NCBI GenBank assembly: GCA_037126765.1
Contig: JBBCBC010000001.1
Span: 36,998,804 to 37,062,803 of the forward strand
Reading direction: 5' to 3'
DNA: 64,000 nucleotides
Origin: Stenogyne calaminthoides
Taxonomy: Eukaryota; Streptophyta; Magnoliopsida; Lamiales; Lamiaceae
The notes beneath the pieces were generated by a model. It was given only the letters and a program-made list of their open reading frames with translations, had not been told where the DNA came from and made no database searches. Shown in pieces: positions 33,364-43,094 of this stretch (positions are counted from its first letter, which is position 1; every line of letters starts with the position of its first letter). The translations under genes were made by a program, and so were the position numbers.

Positions 33364-33503
33364 TGTAGTGTATTTAAGAATCATGCAACTTGTTAACTGA
33401 AGGATGCAATTTATTTACACTGAAACGTGTAACTATGACTTAATCTGGGAATTTTTTTTACATATTTCATTATAACAAATTGTATGATTCTAAATACACT
33501 ATA
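33364..33503. repeat. Short inverted-repeat element, about 140 bp
   Basis: TAGTGTATTTAAGAATCATG near 33366-33385 pairs with TGTATGATTCTAAATACACTA at about 33481-33501 in inverted order. The arms are about 22 bp with one or two mismatches. MITE-like, but no TSD was identified. Confidence 0.55.
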
Positions 33504-35639
33504 AGTAAATGGTGCACCAAGTTGTACATGAGAGTCACTCTAATTTTTTTTTGACAGGTATACACTAAATAGATATACACTAATGGGATACAAGATTAGA
33601 ATATTTAATTATTTTTTAATATAAAGATGCACGCTTATATGAGACGGAACATAATTTAGGTATGCTATTGTAACACTTTAAAAATGATGAATATTAATTT
33701 GTTCTAATTTATATTCTGTTTCATGCATGAGATGTACTCTTTGTCTAAAAATTAACTAACTTATGGAAAATAATAATATTTATTCAAAATATTTAATTTC
33801 AATACATGTAATAATAATCAGAATATTAAAAAAAAAAAAAAAACTTCAAAGCACTAACCTGAGTAATGAAAATAGGAAAAACATAAGCTTAGGAATCAAG
33901 ACCTCAAACAACTAAAACTAGGAAGTGATGATTCATGTGAAAATACATATATTTTCAAGACAAAAACTTGTATGAACCTGGTTCATGCTATGAACTTGAT
34001 TTTTAATTCATGGCATTTGACCCTACCCAGAGTATAATACGGGTCAGGTTTAGTGATTTAAAAAAATATGTTGAAAATGAGTTTAATGGGTCCAAGAATA
34101 ATTGAGTTAAATTTAACCCACGATTAAATGAGACTTGCTCTATTTTCAAAGATTTACAACGTTTGCATTATCTTCAGGGCCCCTTCTAATAAGTCTCTAT
34201 CAAATTTCCAAAAAATGACATTCATCATAATGAGGATAAAGATTAATATCGTGCAAGAAAACAAAATCGAGTTCCAAAAAATCAGTGCAAATGGCAATTT
34301 GGATTGATACCCAGGAATTTTTTTTTGTCTCAGCCCCAAAACATATCAATGGAAAACATCTTAGGAAAATGTTACTCTTTTTTTTTTTTTTTTTATGGAT
34401 GAAAATTTAATTTTCGAAGTTGTTGTAACCAATAAATGAGAAAGGGAAATTAAAGCGAGAAGTTTTTGCCCTACATTGAAAAAATACAAACGAGAAAACG
34501 AGTTTGCCTCGATTTTATTTCCCGTGTAATTGTTGAACATAACGGTTGCATTTAGTGCAAGGAAAAACGTTACACGTTCGGTTTTAAAAGCCCGAATTAA
34601 GTGGACATTATTTCAGGTGATGGTTAAAACGAAGTAATTTAAAATTTAAAACCTGAATTAATTGTACATTATTTCAGGTTATCGATTTTGTTTTAAGGCC
34701 ATTAGTAGCTCATAATGATTATGTTCCAACTGTCAAAACTTCGATGCTATAAGTATCACTTTAGTCGAAGTTGAAAAATAACTTAAAACGAATGAATTGG
34801 AAATTCTTACTGATACTATTTCATCAATTGCTAATACCTTTCTACATTCTGAATTCGTTTTGCACGTAAATTGTTTCTTGCTCTCATGATATTTTTTAGA
34901 CAACGTCTCAGTTCGCCTCGAACAAAATATAGTGCTAATATCGTTGTTCTTAAGTCGTTGTATCTTGGGAAACAAGTGTCCTACGATTCACTAGCATCGA
35001 GAGTTGGACATAATTTGTTTTAAGGAAATCGTATTTAGCACAAACATCGATTATTCATTTATTCTATTTTCAACCATCTATAGTCCATATTTTCCAACAA
35101 AACAAAACGATATAACAATTAACAAGATGCAACCTCATGTGAGACTGAATTTTTCATAGTACATCATTCACGATAGTGATCTCTCTACCCCTACCTTCAT
35201 TTTTTACTAAAACATACATGTGTACTGTGTACATCCCTGCACATGGACATAAAGGAAAACCACACATAACAATTGATTGAATGCAAGTATTTGGACCACA
35301 TATAGTAATGCAGCTACATTTCTAAAAATTGATCTGTTGATGGAGGCCTGATATAAACATACTTGTTTTTTGGGCTGTTAGCTTTAGTTTTCTTAAGTTT
35401 GTCTGGCTGAATGATTTCCTTAACTAATTAACCGAGATCATAGTTTATCCTCAATTACTAATTTTAATGATGATACTTACATTAATTAATTAATGAAAAT
35501 GGTCTTATCCGAGGTAACACTAAGCATGCACAATGGATGAATGAATTTTCATCCATCCATCCACTCTCTCTCCTCCACATCATGTTCACATCATTTTTCA
35601 TTAAACACCCAACATTTTAAATTCACTTTCACAATGGTT
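33504..35639. other. Intergenic AT-rich DNA
   Basis: No gene supported. The one local structure is a diverged direct duplication around 34592-34685: AAAGCCCGAATTAAGTGGAC and AAACCTGAATTAATTGTAC are both followed by ATTATTTCAGGT. An 80-codon minus frame at 34733-34975 has no recognisable motif. Confidence 0.5.
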
Positions 35640-36284
35640 CATCCATTCATATTATTGAGGACGCAGATCTTCAGGACGTAAGGAGGAAAAGTCCGTATAA
35701 GGACGAGATTCGTGATATCCTTCCATAGAACGGACATGCCTTCACGGGAAAGTCGCTGGTCTGGGGTGAACAGGCTCAGGTGGTCGCCCCTTGGTTGCTC
35801 GCTACCACTCTATGTGGTCGCCCATTAATTGCTTGCCCCCACTTGGTCGCCCCTTGGATGCTCGCCGCAACTTAGTCGCCTCGTCATGGGGTGGCCACAA
35901 CAGAGCTAACAGAAGTTGCAACATTGTACTAGTTTGGCCAAGTCAAATAAAATGTTACCTTTCTTTTCATAATTCCTGGGTGTTAAACCGAGGGAGGTCG
36001 CATGAATAAACATCAAACCCCCAAGGTACGACTTTTGACATACTGGCAGTGAGATCGCCACCCGAGCAGGTGCGGTCCTCCCCCGACTTTGTAAGATGAC
36101 TAAGCAAAGTTCGTAAATAAGTCGTGTTTAAATAAGACGGCAAGAACATATGCAACTTTAAAGTCGCATAAGGAAATCAAGTCGGCATTCTAAAGGTAGA
36201 AAAAGAAATGAGTTTCATTGACGGAAGGCCAAAAGGCTGGATACATCAAGTTGCGAACCGCTCGGCCAGAAAGGGTCATTGACA

Positions 36285-36905
36285 AGCACAGATAAGACTC
36301 GTACAAAGAGGCTCACCTCAAAGTACGAGCACAGATAAGACTCGTACAAAGAGACTCACCTCAAAGTACGAGCACCGAAAAGACTCGTACCAAGAGGCTC
36401 ACCTCAAAGTACGAGCACAAATAAGACTTCGTACCAAGAGGCTCACCTCAAAGCACGAAAGACATTAGATAAGACTTCATACAAAGAGGCTCACCTCAAA
36501 AGTACGAGCACGAAATGAACTGCACCAAGAGGCTCACTTCAAAGTACGAGTACAGTCTAGATAAGACTCGTACAAAGAGGCTCACCTCAAAGTACAAGCA
36601 CAGAAAAGACTCGTACCAAGAGGCTCACCTCAAAGTACGAGCACAGATAAGACTCGTACCAAGAGGCTCACCTCAAAGTACAAGCACAGATAATACTAGT
36701 ACAAAGAGGCTCACCTTAAAGTACGAGCACAGATAAGACTCATACAAAGAGGCTCACCTCAAAGTATGAGCACAAATAAGACTCGTACAAAGAGGCTCAC
36801 CTCAAAGTACGAGCACAGATAAGACTCGTACCAAGAGGCTCACCTCAAAGTACGAGCACAGATAAGACTCGTACAAAGAGGCTCACCACAAAGTACGAGC
36901 ACAAA
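36285..36905 (+). repeat. 43-bp minisatellite in the gypsy 3' region, about 14 copies
   Basis: The unit reads AGCACAGATAAGACTCGTAC, then AAAGAGGCTCACCTCAAAGTACG, and repeats every 43 bp (for example ACTCGTAC at 36781 and 36824). Variants include ACCAAGAGG, ACTAGTAC and TCATAC. One frame stays open (36515-36736, TKRLTSKYEHR-like), but this is a by-product of the repeat. Family knowledge: Tat-lineage elements often carry tandem repeats between pol and the 3' LTR. Confidence 0.92.
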
Positions 36906-37274
36906 TAAAGAAAATCAAATACCTACCAAGTCGCATCATGAACCAGCGATCAAGACTCTCGACGAGCCCAGCCTCTCGACAAGCTCAAATCCCAACAAGT
37001 GGCAATTTCTGATGAACCTCCTGACAAACAGCGAGCACAAGATAGACCCCCGACTCGGGGGCACTAGGGAGAACCGAGCCAGCTAAAACACGACCAAGTC
37101 TGAAGTTGAAGATCCGAACTTGATACCAGAAGTATTATCATCAAAGTGTGAACAATCAAGACCAAATGAAGGCATTCAGAGAATGCAACCTCAAGGGCAA
37201 AAATCAGATAACTCATTAGAACAAAGATCAAGACCGACCTCCGAACAAAGTCGAAGTCCGCTCTTGGGGGCAAT

Positions 37275-38017
37275 TGTTGTAGCCATAATAATCGGCCAGC
37301 AACCACGTGGCAAATGACGATGACGTAGCAAATGGTGATGACGTGGCCGCTAGAACCGAGTTCAGATGTAGAGTACGAGATGCCGAGGACGACCTTCAGA
37401 GGGCGACCTGGCAATGAGCAAAGATGAGTCAAACTCGCCTTGGCGAGCGGCCTCCCCCGAGGTCGCTCTATGGGCGAGGTCGACCAGTATGGGAAGAAGA
37501 CGAGCCAAGTTTGCCTTAACGAGCGACCTCCCCCGTAGGGTAATTTGGCAACAGAATAAAGATGAGTCGAGCTTGCCTACACGAGCGGCCTCTCCCGAGG
37601 TTGCTCCGTGGGAGAGGTCGACAGGCGTATCGGAGCAAAGATAAGCAAGAAAAGAAGATTAAGATAAAGATTCCCGGTGTTTGTTATGAAAATAGAAGAT
37701 CTTGCATATCTATTGAAGATCCCGGCGAAGATTTAGTGTATCTTGTATTTCCTTATTTAGAAGGCCCATTAAGTGACCCATTAGGGTTTTCATCTTTGTA
37801 TCTTGTAATTGTTATAAATAGGGGACAAACCCCAAGAGAAAAGACACACGAAAATACACACAAAAATCATAGTAGAATAGTCCTGGCTTGGTATGCCCCC
37901 AGACGTAGTCCTTTCGGACGAACTGGGTCAACAAATTCGTTTGTTCTTTAAATTTTTTCATTCAGGATTCATATATTACTTGTTTGTAGCCCTAGATGTA
38001 AAATTTATGTTACAATA
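37275..38017 (+). repeat. Gypsy LTR (743 bp) flanked by PPT on the left and PBS on the right
   Basis: It starts TGTTGTAGCC directly after a polypurine tract and ends TTACAATA directly before ATTGGAGCCGTCTGTGG. A TATA box (TTATAAATAGGGG, about 37814-37826) is present. The block CCTGGCTTGGTATGCCCCCAGACGTAGTC and GACGAACTGGGT (37883-37928) matches the LTR of gypsy C (52940-52984), so the two are related families. The terminal CA has become TA. The arrangement is unusual because one LTR is both a 3' LTR (PPT) and a 5' LTR (PBS). Confidence 0.8.
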
Positions 38018-38034
38018 ATTGGAGCCGTCTGTGG
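38018..38034 (+). other. PBS-like site after the gypsy LTR
   Basis: ATTGGAGCCGTCTGTGG differs by one base from the site after the 5' LTR of gypsy C (ATTGGCGCCGTCTGTGG, 53083-53099). The similarity is lost within about 20 further bases, so only a stub of this internal region remains. Confidence 0.75.
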
Positions 38035-38036
38035 AA

Positions 38037-38847
38037 AACATTTAACAAATTTCACTGCATATTTGTTAAGACCCAAAAATAAAAACCTGGATGAAACACT
38101 CACTGTTCATCCCAAAAAAAAAAAAAGTTGTTCATCAAGAAAAACCAAAAATTCATACATGGATTTCGGAATAATCACGATTCATACAATCCATTCCTAG
38201 AAACTTAGACCAAACAATCACAATACCCGCACCAAACCATCACCATCATGACGAGTTCAATGAAATCAAAAATCCAAAAAGATCAATTTGGGTATCACGG
38301 CCACATCAGCATTGGGCCATGCGATTCACCTGGTCGACTGCAGCGAAGCCGCTCCCAACCCCTGATTGAAGCGCCTTAGCTTTGCCCTACCTTCTCACGG
38401 TAAGTCAGGTACTATCGCTGCCGAGTTTGCAACAAGGAATAGGTTGAACCCAGGCCGAAACCTCGATGCCACCGTGTGTCATAGTTTGCAACCAGACAGC
38501 CGCCGTCGCCTCGAAGCCCGTCGTCGTCTGAAATTATTGGGGCAGGAATCGCTCCATCATGCATCCTCTATCCGAAATAAATAGCACAAACCCGCGGTGG
38601 CCGAGATGCCTACAGTGCCGCTGCTGCACCAGTTCACCAACACTCACTCCGCCACCACAAATCGGTGCAGGCCACCGCACAACCATCGGTGCATCGATTC
38701 GCCATCTCCATCAAGTACAAAGGTCCACCACCTCAATCGAACACGCGATTCAGCGCCACCACCCAGAAATCAAACACTGTGTTTCACCCTAATTCGGCGT
38801 CTGAGGAAACACGACCCTTGGTGAATTGGGCGTGACCCAATTTCTAG
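38037..38847. other. Unassigned DNA between the gypsy relic and copia A
   Basis: Starts AT-rich and becomes GC-rich with CACC/GCC runs (38300-38820). Overlapping plus frames (38366-38584, 38559-38792, 38597-38824) are arginine/histidine/serine-rich and show no motif, so I do not call a gene. The abrupt start of RT sequence at about 38848 marks a truncation or recombination breakpoint. Confidence 0.5.
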
Positions 38848-39576
38848 ATAGCCAGAATTCCTATGATGACTGGATTCAAGGTGGATCCAGATGAGAATGG
38901 TCAGAAAACTAATCAGAAGGAATATAGGGCTCTCATTGGATCACTACTATACCTGACTGCCAGCAGACCAGATATAACATTTGCAGTAGGTGTATGTGCC
39001 AGATTTCAGGCAAATCCGATGCAAAGCCACCTGGAAGCATATAAGCGGATTCTTAAGTATTTGAAGGGGATAGTAAACCTTGGTTTATTCTACCCATCAG
39101 ATGATAATCTAGAGCTTAGTGGGTATTCTGATTCTGAATATGGAGGTTACAGAATAGGCAGAAAGTCAACCTCAGGTACCTGTCAGTTCTTATGAATCAA
39201 GTTGATCTCTTGGTTTTCAAAAAAACAAACATTTGTTGCCACATCTACTACTGAAGCAGAATACATGGCCGCAGGAAGCTGTTGCTCCCAACTGCTCTGG
39301 CTTAGTCAGCAGTTGAGGGATTATAACATTGTAGCTACGAACGTACCCATATTCTGTGACAGTAATAGTGCTATTGCAATCACACAGAACTCAGTTCTAC
39401 ATACAAGATGCAAACAAGTGGATATCAGACATCACTTCATCAGAGATCATGTTGAAAAGAAGAATATCATAATGGAAAAGATCCATACTGATAAGCAGAG
39501 AGCTGATATCTTAACCAAGCCACTAGCTGAAGTCAAATTCAGAGAACTATCAGTTAAGTTAGGGCTTCTGGCTTAG
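38848..39576 (+). pseudogene. Copia A reverse transcriptase C-terminus and RNase H
   Basis: Readable blocks are GSLLYLTASRPDITFAVGVCARFQ, KRILKYLKGIVNLGLFYPSDDNLELSGYSDSEYGG, STSGTCQF, SWFSKKQTFVATSTTEAEYMAAG, FCDSNSAIAITQNSVLHTRCKQVDIRHHFI and ILTKPLAE. RNase H acidic residues (YSDSE, EAEY, FCDSN) are all present. A TGA at about 39193-39195, within what should be QFLGSKLISW, breaks the frame, and the N-terminal two thirds of pol are missing. It ends at TAG 39574-39576. Confidence 0.9.
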
Positions 39577-40561
39577 GAGAAAGTGCACTAGAATTCTTTG
39601 GTGGACTAGTTTCTAAGACCATTTGGTTAAGAAAGTGACCAGAAGAGAGAAATCAGTTGAGAGAGGAAACCTCAACTGATGATATAAGACCAGATGTACA
39701 CTGATCAGATAACAGATAACAGTTGAAGGGAGAACTTCAACTGATAGAATAGGATCAGGTGATACTGATCAGAAGAGTGGGATATTGTTGAGAAAATACT
39801 AAGGATTAGGCTACAATCAGTAAGGTCAATAGTAATCAGGCAAGCCAGATCAGAACGAAGTGGCAACTGACTGATTACAATATCATTCAGCCAGATATAT
39901 TTTCTAATTTACTTTATTTAAGTCTATGCTAATCTATGTTATTCATTACTATGCGCTTTACTTTATGACGTCATGCCTGCAAGCATTAATTGCGGACATG
40001 GGATTTTTGTATTAAATGCATTTATTACGAGTTTTTAAGTCCAAAAGTCTACTGCTTTATATCCTTAACCGCACGATTTAATTACTTTTCAACCGCTTAA
40101 TCTTGACCGTCCGATTTAAAAACACTGACACTCAAGTACTCTAAAAAATTCATGCAAAATGTTTTCCCTCCCACCTATTTAAACCCTAAACCTATTTTCT
40201 GAAAACCTTTCGCATTATCTTCCTCAAAAATTCCAAACTCAAACTTACCCAAAAGGTTTTCCAAATATTCAACTAGCGATTCAAATCCTTTTCAAAATCT
40301 TCAAATCGCTTTTCTGGTAATTTGTGTGCTTTGGTTTTATTGCTTATGAATCTTATGCGTTAGGGTTATATGTTGTATGTATGTAATGTTGTTTATGTAT
40401 ATGATTTAATTGCTTAAATGTACAAATGCGTTATGATTACGAATATACATATATATTGGGTTCATGCTTGAGTGAATACTTCGAGATGTGATGAGTGTAT
40501 TATGATTTGCTCGAGTATTTTATGTATTTATAAACCTGATTATAGTTGTATTTTTGTAGAA
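39577..40561 (+). promoter_or_regulatory. Copia A spacer with TATA-like box and predicted leader intron before the extra ORF
   Basis: No ORF. The region contains imperfect AACTGAT(A/C)AGA(A/T)-type repeats (39640-39790). Later it has a TATA-like box (CTATTTAAACCCTAAACC, about 40177) followed by a pyrimidine/A-rich leader. A donor (TTTCTG|GTAATTTGTG at 40316/40317) and an acceptor (TATTTTTGTAG|AAATGG at 40559/40560) would remove 243 bp and place the ATG two bases after the junction. The matching leader of copia B (CTTCAAAATCTTCGATTG) lacks this insert, which supports its being an intron. Promoter and intron are predictions. Confidence 0.45.
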
Positions 40562-41319
40562 ATGGTAACTTCAACAGCCACGACTGAAGTATGCGATTAT
40601 GCATCTATGGTGAAAGACATCATAGACGAAAAGTATGTCATCTTCACAGCCACAACAGATCCAGAAACACTTGAAATCTTGGAATGCATCCGAGCTTCTG
40701 GCTTAGAACAGTTTTGTTATAGACATTTGAATAGTGTCTATACAATTGAGTCTTTGGAGTTCCTGTGGAATCTGAAGGAAACTGCCAACAAGGAACTCAT
40801 ATCATTTGTTGGAGGAACGTCAATTGAAGTATCGAATGATGATCTGCAAAGAATTTTCGGATTACCAGCAGGACGGAACACTCCTGACGAGTTCACAACA
40901 GGAATGAGCGACAAAGAATACTTACAAAAGGTTCTACTTAGACCAGCAAACATTGATCAAGTGACAAATGTGAAGGAACCATATTTAAAAATGAAATACC
41001 GATTATTGTTTGAGATAGTCTCAAAGGTAATCTTGGGGATAGCCTTCAGTCCTGATGCACTCACACAGCAGAAGCAACAGATAATGACTACCATAATAGA
41101 GAAGACCCAAGACATGAACTGGTTGGGATTATTCAAACACTGGTTATTGCAAGAGACAGACAAGTTCGTGGTTGATGAGAAGAATCAGGTAGTGTTGTCA
41201 AAGAAAATTTATAACATTCATAAGGTTTCCATCATTCTGGCCGAAAATCTTCCAAACTACAGATGGTCAGAACAATGGAGGAAACAATATCTGATGAAGT
41301 AAAAGGCTCTCTTGTGGAA
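40562..41319 (+). pseudogene. Copia A extra (envelope-position) ORF, first part
   Basis: The ATG at 40562 (MVTSTATTEVCDYASMVKD) opens about 247 codons to a TAA at 41300-41302. The frame then continues to 41319, where copia B is inserted, and resumes at 63329. The mid-part (KYRLLFEIVSKVILG, IEKTQDMNWLGLFKHWLL, IYNIHKVSIILAENLPNY) aligns with the B ORF (KYRVLLDIVSRCIMS, FNWLQYLIIIVS, ILHATKIAYILETSK). Position after pol is that of the envelope-like ORF of some Sireviruses; the fold recalls the plant-specific putative transposon protein domain found in such ORFs. No signal peptide or membrane segment is evident. Function unknown. Confidence 0.7.
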
Positions 41320-43019
41320 TGTTGGGAGATGAATTTAATAAAAGAAGTTTTGATTAGATCCCAAAACCCTGAGTATGACATGTATCAGGACATCTTGATA
41401 GAATAGAATCAGGATCAGGTTTCATTAGATATTAGGACTCAGGATTATCTGCACCATGTATAGTCAGCAGATATAGATCAGGAAATGTTAGTATGCTGAA
41501 GACTCAGAAGACTCTGAAGAATCAGAAACATCCTGAAGACTCAGAAGACTCTGAAGGATCATAAACATCCTGAAGACTCAGAAGAATCCTGAAGATCAGA
41601 AGATCTTGAAGACTGTTTGTGTACTGATCAAAAGGACCCTGAACAATTATTTTATGAAATAGTGTTATGTTCATTCCTAGTACAAACAGAATGTTAGACA
41701 TTTGTGGACATTAAGGAACATATCAGATCAAGAGAAAAAAGTCGTTTGTTTGTCTCTGCTCAAACAAAGATTTCAACCAATGAGGAGGCAACAACACTGT
41801 ACTGAACTGACACTGAAAGTGAAATCTCACTGAAAAATATCAGAGCTGATATCTTCCAGTTCACAGAAGTTGATGATTGGCTACTTGGCTGCATATTTCC
41901 TAAAACATGTAAGGGAGTGTTCAAACCCTAAAAATAGTCGTTCATCAATAACCAAAAGAGGAAACCCTTGATGTTATCTCTTCCAACGGATAGTTTCTCA
42001 AGAGTGAACTTTGGAGAAGTTGCCTATAAATACCAGTGACCTTCTACATTGAAAGGTTACGGGAAATTTCAAAGCAACTCAAAAGCTCATTCCTATTCTT
42101 GCAAATTGAAGCACTCGAAAACCCTAGAATTTCCCAAGTGTTTCACGTTGGAGAGAGCTCACTATTCTAAGCCTAGCCTTTGCATTTGTTCTTATTGTAA
42201 AAGATATCTCACCCTAGTTAGAAACCAACCCAAACCCAAACCCTTTTGAGAAGGTAGTTTGTGTGTGTGTTTTCTTGGTGAGTTAGAGTTGTAAAGAGTG
42301 AGTAAGCTACAGTAAGTTAGCCAGAAAACTCTAGAGAATAAGTTAGTAAGCTACTTGTGGTAGTCTGAACACTTGTGTGTGTTTGAGTTAGTAAACTGCA
42401 GTGAGTCAGTCAGAAAACTCAAGGTAGAAAAGTGAGTAAGCTACAGTGAGTTAGCCTGAAAGCTTTAGGAAGTGGTTAAGGAATTTCTCTGAAGACCAGG
42501 GAGAGTGGACGTAGGAGCTTGAGTCTCTGAACCACTATAATTGCTGTGTTGTTTGCTTTCTGCACTGCATTATTATATGTTGCATGTTTTTCACTGAAAG
42601 CATATTTTACTGATATTCAGTTGGAACCAATCCACTGAACTTGTATTAAATTGATCACAACCTTAATCATTGTTTTATTAAAGGAAGAAGATTTTCAGCA
42701 AAGCTAAAACGAGTATAAACTTAAGGCCAACCATTCCGCACACTTGAGTAGCTAGAACAAATAGTTACCAAACTAAACTAACTCTACTGAGTGTTCAGTA
42801 AGATAATTATCTGATCCAAGCTCCTCAGGATCTCTGATAAATTCAGGATTAGTTGGGCTAATCTGAAGCTTCTGAAAGCTGCTCAGGATCATTGTCTCAG
42901 CAGACTTTGACTCAGGGCGATTTATTCTTCTCAGGGTAAAAATATCAGGATAACCTGACCCACCTGACCTCAGTGAAGAAAAAGTTTGAAAAATTACTGA
43001 ACACGTGTATTCCCCCCCA
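41320..43019 (+). repeat. Copia B 5' LTR, lacking its 3' tip
   Basis: Starts TGTTGGGAGATGAATTTAAT and has a TATA box (GCCTATAAATACC, about 42023-42035). It matches the 3' LTR up to GAACACGTGTATTCCCCCCC, then leaves it. The last 30 or so bases (ACGTGTGAGACTCATTTGCA, then CCGGGACCAACA in the 3' LTR) are missing, together with any PBS. Relative to the 3' LTR it also lacks a 40-bp segment near 42170 and has an extra 33 bp near 42480. Confidence 0.9.
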
Positions 43020-43094
43020 TAGTCTATTTGCTGAAGGACTTTGGTAGTCTACTGAATAGATCTTATTGCTGATATCTTACAAGGCTCATTCATC
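43020..43094 (+). other. Residual leader of copia B after deletion of the PBS
   Basis: Seventy-five bases separate the broken LTR end from the gag ATG. No TGGTATCAGA-type site is present, although the related minus-strand copia has one at 6821-6833. The deletion removed the LTR tip and PBS in one event. Confidence 0.7.

Larger units (their letters stand above)
35640..38036 (+). mobile_element. Relic of a Tat-like Ty3/gypsy element: 3' internal region, LTR and start of a second internal region
   Basis: The segment 35990-36230 resembles, in order, the post-pol region of gypsy C (58930-59215). Shared words include GAGGTCGCATGAA, GTGCGGTC(C/A)TC, CCCCCGACTTTGTAAGATG and AAAGTCGCATAAGGAAATCAAGTC. 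A minisatellite, a polypurine tract (TTGGGGGCAA, 37264-37273), an LTR and a PBS-like string follow. No gag or pol coding is left. The left boundary (about 35640) is approximate. Confidence 0.7.

Noticed and set aside
36515..36736. 73-codon ORF with TKRLTSKYEHR repeats
   Set aside because: The 43-bp minisatellite happens to stay open in one frame; it is not a gene.
36285..36905. CRISPR-like array
   Set aside because: Units are directly adjacent tandem copies without unique spacers, in a plant retroelement.
38366..38824. Overlapping Arg/His-rich ORFs as a gene
   Set aside because: Three frames are open at once because of GC-rich composition; none has a recognisable domain.
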